From contig CAJMON010000054.1 in assembly GCA_905214955.1 (NCBI GenBank), forward strand, positions 1 through 23,850: 23,850 nt of DNA, given 5' to 3'. This document shows, piece by piece, positions 1-6,123 of the stretch (the first letter of the stretch is position 1; every line of letters starts with the position of its first letter). The notes beneath the pieces are model-generated. The model saw only the letters and a list, made by a program, of their open reading frames with translations. It had not been told where the DNA came from and made no database searches. The position numbers and the translations under genes are program-made. The DNA is from an uncultured bacterium (GTDB lineage Bacteria; Bacillota; Clostridia; Lachnospirales; Lachnospiraceae).

Positions 1-61
1 AATTGCATAAAAATAGTTAAAGAAAATTGTGTGTAAAAGTTTAAAAAAATTGAATAAAAAA

Positions 62-91
62 CTGTCATTTTTAATAAAAATAGGTTATACT
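62..91 (+). promoter_or_regulatory. Possible sigma-A promoter of the MBL hydrolase gene
   Basis: A good -10 hexamer TATACT (86-91) is preceded at 18 bp by a weak -35 CTGTCA (62-67), in a very AT-rich stretch about 90 nt upstream of the start codon. The first 180 bases hold no credible gene. A 61-codon frame at 29-214 overlaps the real start and has no ribosome binding site. Confidence 0.35.
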
Positions 92-182
92 AAAGACATA
101 AAAATAGAGGCAAAGCGGACATTCGTAATCCGTTTTCAAAGTGTAGAGCTCTATGATAGATGCCTTGAAGGGAGTGTAGCCT

Positions 183-1811
183 ATGAAACTAACATTTCTG
201 GGAGCGACCCATGAAGTAACAGGAAGCTGTTCTTATCTGCAGGCATGTGGAAAACATATTTTAATTGACTGTGGTATGGAACAGGGACCAGATGAATTTG
301 AAAATCAGGAAATACCAATACCGGCAAGCGAAATTGATATGGTGCTTCTGACACATGCCCATATTGACCACTCCGGCAAACTGCCGCTTCTGTATCAGCA
401 GGGATTTCGGGGAACAATTTACTGTACGGAAGCAACAAAAGATCTGTGCGGAATTATGCTGCGTGACAGTGCACATATTCAGATGTTTGAAGCGGAATGG
501 AGAAACCGGAAAGGACGCCGGGCAGGTAAGGAAGAAGTGGTTCCACTGTATGATATCAACGATGCAGAAGGTGCGATTCGATGTTTATGTGGACTTCCTT
601 ATAATACAGTACAGGAAATCACAAGTGGAATCCAGGTACGATTTGTGGATGCAGGCCATTTGCTGGGATCCGCGTCGATTGAAATCTGGATCAAAGAGGA
701 AGATACAGAGAAGAAGATTGTATTTTCCGGCGATATTGGGAATGTACATCAGCCGCTGATCAGAGATCCGCAGTATGTGAAGAGTGCAGATTATGTGGTG
801 ATGGAATCCACATACGGAGACAGAAGCCATGGAGACAGTACTCCGGATTATGTGAAAGAACTGGCAAATATTATACAGACGACATTTGACAGAGGCGGAA
901 ATGTGGTGGTTCCTTCTTTCGCGGTGGGCAGAACACAGGAAATTCTTTATTTCATCCGTAAAATCAAAGAAGATCATATGATACAGCGGCATGAGGAATT
1001 CGAAGTGTATGTGGACAGTCCTTTGGCGGTAGAAGCGACTCAGATCTTTCAGAAACACATGTGGGATGATTTTGATGAGGAAGCAATGGAGCTGGTGAAC
1101 AAGGGAATCAACCCCATTGGATTTCCAGGGCTGAGAACTTCAGTAACAAGCGAAGATTCCAAGCAGATTAACTTTGATATGAAACCCAAAGTGATCATTT
1201 CTGCCAGCGGAATGTGTGAGGCAGGACGAATCCGGCATCATTTAAAACACAATCTCTGGAGACCAGAATGTACGATATTATTTGTAGGATATCAGGCTGT
1301 GGGAACGCTGGGCAGATCGATTCTGGAAGGAGCCACAAAAGTGCGGCTGTTCGGAGAAGAAATTGAGATCTGTGCAGATATCAAAACACTTCCGGGAATC
1401 AGCGGCCATGCGGACAACCGGGGACTGATGAAGTGGATCAAAGAATTTGGATCTGAGGATGCCGGCGGCAGGCCGAAAAAAGTGTTTGTAAATCATGGCG
1501 AGGATAAAACAGCGGAGCTTTTTGCAGGCAGGCTGAGGGATGAATTGGGGCTGGATGCAGAAGCACCGTACAGTGGAGCCGTGTTCGATCTGAAACAGGG
1601 GAAATGGGAAAAAGCCGGAGAACCTGTGCGGATTCAGAAAACGGAGACAGGAAAGCCCAAAGAAGCCAGAGGAAACACCGCGTTTGCAAGACTGTGGGCA
1701 GCTGGACAGCGCCTGCTTACCGTCATTCGGCATAATGAGGGCGGAGCCAATAAAGATCTGGCGAAGTTTATGGGACAGATCAATTCGCTTTGCGATAAAT
1801 GGGATAGATAA
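183..1811 (+). CDS. MBL-fold RNA-type metallo-hydrolase (beta-CASP family)
   Basis: A 542-residue cytoplasmic zinc-dependent hydrolase of the metallo-beta-lactamase/beta-CASP superfamily, whose members act on RNA as endo- or exonucleases. Visible motifs are HxHxDH at residues 58-63 (HAHIDH), a further metal-ligand His in AGHLLGSA (H159), SGDIG (D184), the ESTYGDRSH segment near 208-216, the beta-CASP motif VPSFAVGRTQE, and the C-terminal SGHAD (H409) and VNHGEDKT (H438) motifs of the RNA-specificity domain. The full set of ligands suggests an active enzyme. A tail of about 70 residues follows the last motif. The start is supported by AAGGGAG at 168-174, 8 nt before the ATG. The gene stands alone and is closed by a strong hairpin. 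The exact RNA substrate cannot be read from sequence. Confidence 0.9.
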   Translation: MKLTFLGATHEVTGSCSYLQACGKHILIDCGMEQGPDEFENQEIPIPASEIDMVLLTHAHIDHSGKLPLLYQQGFRGTIYCTEATKDLCGIMLRDSAHIQMFEAEWRNRKGRRAGKEEVVPLYDINDAEGAIRCLCGLPYNTVQEITSGIQVRFVDAGHLLGSASIEIWIKEEDTEKKIVFSGDIGNVHQPLIRDPQYVKSADYVVMESTYGDRSHGDSTPDYVKELANIIQTTFDRGGNVVVPSFAVGRTQEILYFIRKIKEDHMIQRHEEFEVYVDSPLAVEATQIFQKHMWDDFDEEAMELVNKGINPIGFPGLRTSVTSEDSKQINFDMKPKVIISASGMCEAGRIRHHLKHNLWRPECTILFVGYQAVGTLGRSILEGATKVRLFGEEIEICADIKTLPGISGHADNRGLMKWIKEFGSEDAGGRPKKVFVNHGEDKTAELFAGRLRDELGLDAEAPYSGAVFDLKQGKWEKAGEPVRIQKTETGKPKEARGNTAFARLWAAGQRLLTVIRHNEGGANKDLAKFMGQINSLCDKWDR

Positions 1812-1815
1812 AAAG

Positions 1816-1868
1816 AAAAAGTACCTGGCAGATTGGCACAAAGAAAAGCCAAACACCAGGTACTTTTT
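1816..1868. terminator. Bidirectional terminator between convergent genes
   Basis: A perfect 13-bp inverted repeat (AAAAAGTACCTGG / CCAGGTACTTTTT) encloses a smaller nested stem (TTGGC/GCCAA). It is A-rich on the 5' side and ends in T5, so it can act on both strands: for the hydrolase gene on + and the TSCPD gene on -. The 1870-1966 spacer holds nothing else I recognise. Confidence 0.85.
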
Positions 1869-1966
1869 GCAGTATCCCGCCTTCGAGGGTGAATAATTAT
1901 CGGATGTGATAGGTAATAGAAGAGGGATAAATTCAAAGTTTAAATAAGCCTGGAAGTTAGCAAATA

Positions 1967-2209
1967 TTATTTGTTCAGCGCCTGCTTCAGAGCCTGAGCC
2001 AGCTGGTCTGGACATGAGGTTGGTTTGTAACCGCAGCGAATTCCTTCCAGTTTGGCAATGGCATCTTCTGCTTTCATGCCTTTTACCAGTGCAGCAACAC
2101 CCTGGGTATTTCCACTGCAGCCGCCAATGAACTGTACTTCTTTGATGATATCGCCATCTAATTCGAATTCGATTGCTTGTGCGCAGGTTCCTTTTGTCTT
2201 GTATACCAT
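1967..2209 (-). CDS. TSCPD domain-containing small protein (TIGR03905-like)
   Basis: An 80-residue protein whose family-naming TSCPD motif is at residues 64-68, with further cysteines at C9, C31 and C59 (contexts GTCAQA, GGCSGN, RCGYKP). The family is common in clostridia. It resembles a domain found at the C terminus of some ribonucleotide reductases, but its biochemical role is not established. The cysteine pattern suggests metal or redox chemistry, which is inference. On the minus strand the start is supported by AAAAGGAG (2226-2219), 9 nt before the ATG. The gene has its own promoter at 2304-2332 and runs convergent to the hydrolase gene, divergent from ileS. Confidence 0.8.
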   Translation of the reverse strand: MVYKTKGTCAQAIEFELDGDIIKEVQFIGGCSGNTQGVAALVKGMKAEDAIAKLEGIRCGYKPTSCPDQLAQALKQALNK

Positions 2210-2303
2210 AATAAAAATCTCCTTTTCTGTAAAAATTTCCGGTAAAATCCGGTGAGTATATAATAGGAAAAAATAACCGCGGTTTCCCGCTTCTTATAAG
2301 GAA

Positions 2304-2332
2304 ATTATAGCAGATGTTCTGAAAACTGTCCA
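2304..2332 (-). promoter_or_regulatory. Sigma-A promoter of the TSCPD gene
   Basis: On the minus strand, -35 TGGACA (2332-2327), a 17-bp spacer, and a consensus -10 TATAAT (2309-2304). This implies a leader of about 90 nt. A 10-bp palindrome AACCGCGGTT (2275-2284) lies just downstream of the predicted transcription start. Confidence 0.65.
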
Positions 2333-2358
2333 CAGGGGAATATAGGGACAAGTTTTAC

Positions 2359-2388
2359 TTGACTTTTGCAGAAAAGCTACTATATAAT
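2359..2388 (+). promoter_or_regulatory. Sigma-A promoter of the ileS leader
   Basis: -35 TTGACT (2359-2364), an 18-bp spacer, and -10 TATAAT (2383-2388). Transcription would begin near 2395, just before the T-box stem I sequence. The promoter is divergent from that of the TSCPD gene. Confidence 0.75.
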
Positions 2389-2397
2389 AACGGCATG

Positions 2398-2643
2398 TGA
2401 ACGATGAAAAGACGATGAAGAAGAGAGTAGGCATGGAAGAACGCCACAGCGAGCCGGGAGGGGTGGAAGCCCGGCGTCAGTAGATCATGCAGAAGATCAC
2501 TTCGGAGTTTCGAACTGAAAAAGAGTAAGTTCTGACGGAATTCCCCCGTTACAGGGAACACATATGATAGTATGTTGTGACAGGTGGTTAAGCGAAGCTG
2601 TGTTTATAAGGTGTTCGTCCTATTACAGGACGACGCCTTTTTT
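2398..2643 (+). promoter_or_regulatory. T-box riboswitch (tRNA-Ile sensing) of ileS
   Basis: The stem I signature is present: GATGAAGAAGAGAGTAG with the AGTA specifier-loop strand, then AGCGAGCCGGG and GGGTGGAAGCCCGGC in the distal part, where GCCGGG pairs with CCCGGC. A helix GCATG/CATGC places the 3' strand of the specifier loop at AGAAGATCA, so the specifier is most likely ATC (2496-2498), an isoleucine codon. This matches the gene downstream. The T-box acceptor-binding bulge is probably TGGT (2585-2588), whose last U could pair with the A73 discriminator of tRNA-Ile. It is less canonical than the usual GGGTGGTACCGCG. Family knowledge: uncharged tRNA stabilises the antiterminator and turns on ileS. 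Confidence 0.87.
2608..2643 (+). terminator. T-box intrinsic terminator
   Basis: AAGGTGTTCGTCCT (2608-2621) pairs with AGGACGACGCCTT (2627-2639), with one bulged T and one G-U pair. The loop is 5 nt and a run of T follows. This is the regulated terminator of the ileS leader. Confidence 0.87.
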
Positions 2644-2662
2644 GATTGCCAAGCATATTAAC

Positions 2663-2683
2663 AATTGGTCCGGTGGACCAATT
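2663..2683 (+). repeat. Perfect 9-bp inverted repeat downstream of the T-box
   Basis: AATTGGTCC, a 3-nt centre, then GGACCAATT. There is no T-tract, so it is not a normal terminator. It lies 20 nt after the T-box terminator and 14 nt before the 100-nt element. It could be an RNA hairpin in the leader or a protein site. Confidence 0.6.
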
Positions 2684-2697
2684 CTGATTTACGCGAG

Positions 2698-2797
2698 CAA
2701 CGAGCCAAAGTCCGTGTTTGCACGAGAGTTTGGTGGTGCTAAGCGCCAATGGCGCTTGTCTGGCACCGGCCGGAGCAGGACGTAAATGCCGCGATAA
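2698..2797 (+). repeat. 100-nt structured intergenic element, copy A
   Basis: Copy A of an element also found at 11967-12066. The two align without gaps over 100 nt at about 74% identity. Predicted helices, in element coordinates, are CCAAA 8-12 with TTTGG 32-36, an inner hairpin CGTG 16-19 with CACG 24-27, GTGC 39-42 with GCAC 66-69, and AAGCGCC 44-50 with GGCGCTT 54-60. The ends (CAACGAGCCAAAG and GCCGCGATAA) are the most conserved parts. It sits in the ileS leader after the T-box terminator, and a 7-bp hairpin (GAGAAAC/GTTTCTC, 2801-2825) follows. I do not recognise the family. Confidence 0.7.
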
Positions 2798-2896
2798 TTT
2801 GAGAAACCAGAAAAGAGTGTTTCTCATAACTTATGAATGCAGCTGGCTGAAATGCGAAGACACCGCTGTTGTTTCAAAAAAGAAAGGATGAACCTC

Positions 2897-5800
2897 ATGT
2901 ACGAAAAAGTATCGACCAATCTGAACTTCGTAGACAGGGAAAAGAAGATCGAAGAGTTCTGGGAAGAAAATCACATTTTTGAAAAGAGTATCGACAACCG
3001 TAAGGAAGGCGAGACCTATACCTTTTATGATGGACCGCCTACCGCAAACGGAAAACCCCACATTGGCCATGTACTGACACGTGTTATCAAAGATATGATC
3101 CCGCGTTATCAGACCATGAAAGGTAAAATGGTTCCGAGAAAAGCAGGATGGGATACCCACGGACTGCCGGTAGAGCTGGAAGTTGAGAAAATGCTGGGTC
3201 TGGACGGAAAAGAGCAGATCGAAGAATACGGTCTGGTTCCGTTTATCAACAAATGTAAAGAAAGTGTCTGGAAATACAAAGGAATGTGGGAAGATTTTTC
3301 TGCAACCGTTGGTTTCTGGGCTGATATGGAAAATCCGTATGTTACCTATCACGATGATTACATTGAGTCTGAATGGTGGGCACTGAAAAAAATCTGGGAC
3401 AAAGGCCTGCTGTACAAAGGATTTAAAGTAGTTCCTTACTGCCCGCGCTGTGGTACTCCACTGTCCGCACAGGAAGTGGCACAGGGATACAAGACCGTAA
3501 AAGAACGTTCTGCAGTGGTACGTTTCAAGGCAAAAGGTGAGGATGCATATTTCCTGGCGTGGACCACCACACCGTGGACTCTGCCGTCCAACCTGGCACT
3601 CTGCGTAAACCCGGATGAGACTTATTGCAAAGTAAAAGCTGCAGATGGTTATACCTATTATATGGCAGAGCCGCTGCTGGATACCATTCTTGGAAAACTG
3701 GCTGACAAAGAAAACGGAACACCGGCTTATGAAGTTCTGGAAACCTACAAAGGAAAAGATCTGGAGTACCGTGAGTATGAGCCGCTGTATGCATGTGCAG
3801 CAGAAGCAGCTGCAAAACAGCATAAGAAAGCTCATTTCGTTGTATGCGACGATTATGTAAGTATGTCTGATGGTACTGGTATCGTTCACATTGCTCCGGC
3901 ATTTGGTGAAGACGATGGACGTATCGGACGTAATTACGATCTTCCGTTTGTACAGTTTGTAGATGGAAAAGGAAATCTGACCCCGGAAACTCCGTATGCA
4001 GGCGTTTTCGTAAAGAAAGCAGATCCTATGGTACTCAAAGACCTGGATGCAGAAGGCAAACTGTACGATGCACCCAAATTTGAGCATGAATATCCCCACT
4101 GCTGGCGCTGCGATACTCCGCTGATCTACTATGCAAGAGAATCCTGGTTCATCAAGATGACCGCTGTGAAAGAGGACCTGATCCGCAACAACAATACCAT
4201 CAACTGGATTCCGGAAAGCATCGGAAAAGGACGTTTTGGCGACTGGCTGGAGAACGTTCAGGACTGGGGAATCAGCCGGAACCGTTACTGGGGAACTCCG
4301 CTGAACATCTGGCAGTGTGAAGACTGCGGGCACATGGAATCCATTGGAAGCAGAGAAGAACTGGCAGAAAAGAGCGGCAACCCGGATGCGAAGACCGTAG
4401 AACTGCACCGTCCATACATTGATGCCATCACCCTTCCCTGCCCGAAATGCGGAAAGACCATGCACCGTGTACCAGAAGTAATTGACTGCTGGTTCGATTC
4501 AGGAGCAATGCCCTTTGCACAGCATCATTACCCGTTTGAAAATAAAGAAGTATTTGAAAAACAGTTCCCGGCACAGTTCATTTCCGAGGCTGTTGACCAG
4601 ACAAGAGGATGGTTCTATTCTCTTCTGGCAGAATCTACCATTTTGTTCAACAAAGCACCATATCAGAATGTTATCGTACTGGGCCATGTGCAGGATGAGA
4701 ATGGCCAGAAGATGAGTAAGTCCAAAGGAAATGCAGTAGATCCTTTCGATGCACTGCAGACCTACGGAGCAGATGCAATCCGCTGGTATTTCTACATCAA
4801 CAGCGCACCCTGGCTGCCCAACCGTTTCCACGGAAAAGCAGTTATGGAAGGACAGCGTAAATTCATGGGAACCCTGTGGAATACTTACGCATTCTTTGTA
4901 CTGTATGCGAATATTGATGAATTTGATGCGACAAAATATACACTGGACTATGACAAGCTGTCTGTTATGGACAAATGGCTGCTTTCCAAGATGAATACCA
5001 TGGTACAGGATGTGGACAACGATCTTGGTTCCTACAAGATTCCGGAAGCAGCAAGAGCACTGCAGGATTTTGTAGATGACATGAGCAACTGGTATGTACG
5101 CCGCAGCCGTGAACGCTTCTGGGCAAAAGGCATGGAGCAGGATAAGATCAATGCTTATATGACTCTGTACACTGCACTGGTAACCGTCAGCAAAGCAGCA
5201 GCTCCGATGATTCCGTTCATGACTGAGGACATTTACCAGAATCTGGTGCGCAGCATTGACAAGACTGCTCCGGAGAGCATCCATCTGTGTGATTTCCCGA
5301 AGGCAGATTTAAGTCATGTGGACAAAGAGCTGGAAAACGATATGGATGAAGTCCTGAAGATCGTTGTCATGGGACGTGCCTGCAGAAATACGGCTAATAT
5401 CAAAAACCGTCAGCCTATCGCAAAGATGTTTGTAAAAGCACCGATTGTGCTTGCAGATTATTTTGCAGATATCATCAAAGACGAACTGAATGCAAAAGCA
5501 GTTATGTTTACGGACGATGTACGCGACTTTACCTCCTATTCTTTCAAACCGCAGATGCGTACAGTAGGACCGAAATATGGAAAACTTCTGAATAAGATCC
5601 GCCAGGTTCTGCCGACTCTGGACGGAAACAAAGCAATGGATGAGCTTCGTGCCAACGGACAGCTGAAACTTGACATTGATGGCGAAGAAGTTGTATTATT
5701 AGAAGAAGATTTACTCATTGAAACAGCACAGACAGAAGGTTATGTATCCGAGCAGGATAACAATATCACGGTTGTCCTGGATACCAACCTGACGGATGAA

Positions 5801-6058
5801 CTGATTGAAGAAGGTTTTGTGCGTGAGCTGATCAGCAAGATTCAGACCATGCGTAAAGAAGCCGGATTTGAAGTGACCGACCGGATCAAGGTTTATGCAA
5901 AAGACAATGCCAAGATTCTGGAGATTCTGGAGAAAAACCGTGCCGAAGTTCAGTCTGAGGTACTGGCAGATGAGGTTGTGCTGGGTGAAACAGATGGTTA
6001 TGTGAAAGACTGGAATATCAACGGTGAGAATGTGACCATGGGAGTAAAACGTCAGTAA
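2897..6058 (+). CDS. ileS: Isoleucine--tRNA ligase
   Basis: Charges tRNA-Ile with isoleucine in the cytoplasm. It has 1053 residues from the chosen start, the long form seen in clostridia and IleRS2-like enzymes rather than the roughly 930-residue form. Class I signatures are intact: HIGH at residues 55-58 and KMSKS at 605-609. Between them lies the CP1 editing domain. Cysteine pairs (CPRCG, CWRCD, CEDCG, CPKCG) suggest zinc sites. The C-terminal third is the anticodon-binding region. The frame is open 20 codons further up, but the ATG at 2897 is preferred: it has AAGAAAGGA 8 nt upstream and the conserved start of the family (YEKVSTNLNF). Expression is controlled by the T-box at 2398-2643. 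IleRS2-type enzymes are known for natural mupirocin tolerance. Assigning this protein to that type is inference. Confidence 0.97.
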   Translation: MYEKVSTNLNFVDREKKIEEFWEENHIFEKSIDNRKEGETYTFYDGPPTANGKPHIGHVLTRVIKDMIPRYQTMKGKMVPRKAGWDTHGLPVELEVEKMLGLDGKEQIEEYGLVPFINKCKESVWKYKGMWEDFSATVGFWADMENPYVTYHDDYIESEWWALKKIWDKGLLYKGFKVVPYCPRCGTPLSAQEVAQGYKTVKERSAVVRFKAKGEDAYFLAWTTTPWTLPSNLALCVNPDETYCKVKAADGYTYYMAEPLLDTILGKLADKENGTPAYEVLETYKGKDLEYREYEPLYACAAEAAAKQHKKAHFVVCDDYVSMSDGTGIVHIAPAFGEDDGRIGRNYDLPFVQFVDGKGNLTPETPYAGVFVKKADPMVLKDLDAEGKLYDAPKFEHEYPHCWRCDTPLIYYARESWFIKMTAVKEDLIRNNNTINWIPESIGKGRFGDWLENVQDWGISRNRYWGTPLNIWQCEDCGHMESIGSREELAEKSGNPDAKTVELHRPYIDAITLPCPKCGKTMHRVPEVIDCWFDSGAMPFAQHHYPFENKEVFEKQFPAQFISEAVDQTRGWFYSLLAESTILFNKAPYQNVIVLGHVQDENGQKMSKSKGNAVDPFDALQTYGADAIRWYFYINSAPWLPNRFHGKAVMEGQRKFMGTLWNTYAFFVLYANIDEFDATKYTLDYDKLSVMDKWLLSKMNTMVQDVDNDLGSYKIPEAARALQDFVDDMSNWYVRRSRERFWAKGMEQDKINAYMTLYTALVTVSKAAAPMIPFMTEDIYQNLVRSIDKTAPESIHLCDFPKADLSHVDKELENDMDEVLKIVVMGRACRNTANIKNRQPIAKMFVKAPIVLADYFADIIKDELNAKAVMFTDDVRDFTSYSFKPQMRTVGPKYGKLLNKIRQVLPTLDGNKAMDELRANGQLKLDIDGEEVVLLEEDLLIETAQTEGYVSEQDNNITVVLDTNLTDELIEEGFVRELISKIQTMRKEAGFEVTDRIKVYAKDNAKILEILEKNRAEVQSEVLADEVVLGETDGYVKDWNINGENVTMGVKRQ

Positions 6059-6073
6059 TCTAGGCATTTTCCA

Positions 6074-6093
6074 CCCTCCGCTTCGGCGGAGGG
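6074..6093 (+). promoter_or_regulatory. UUCG-capped hairpin between ileS and glgP
   Basis: A perfect 8-bp stem CCCTCCGC/GCGGAGGG capped by TTCG, extended imperfectly by flanking CATTTTCC and GGAAGAATG. No T-tract follows, so it is more likely an RNA-stability or processing hairpin within a read-through ileS-glgP transcript than a terminator. Confidence 0.6.
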
Positions 6094-6123
6094 GAAGAAT
6101 GTTCAGGGAGACAGGAGGAAAAA

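Noticed and set aside
29..214. A 61-codon frame upstream of the first gene
   Set aside because: It overlaps the start of the hydrolase gene, lacks a Shine-Dalgarno and lies in AT-rich promoter sequence.
1278..2351. A 357-codon minus-strand frame spanning the hydrolase 3' end and the TSCPD gene
   Set aside because: It crosses the strong bidirectional terminator and the TSCPD gene in another frame, and its sequence resembles no family.
2564..2785. A 73-codon frame over the T-box terminator and element copy A
   Set aside because: The nucleotide structure (terminator, palindrome, repeat) explains the region. Differences between the two element copies follow base pairing, not codons.
2837..2896. 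Upstream start for ileS
   Set aside because: There is no ribosome binding site, and the added residues are not like IleRS N termini. The ATG at 2897 has a good site and the conserved N terminus.
2831..4465. A 544-codon open frame antisense to ileS
   Set aside because: It is a shadow of the ileS coding sequence with Cys/Phe/His-rich, non-protein-like composition.
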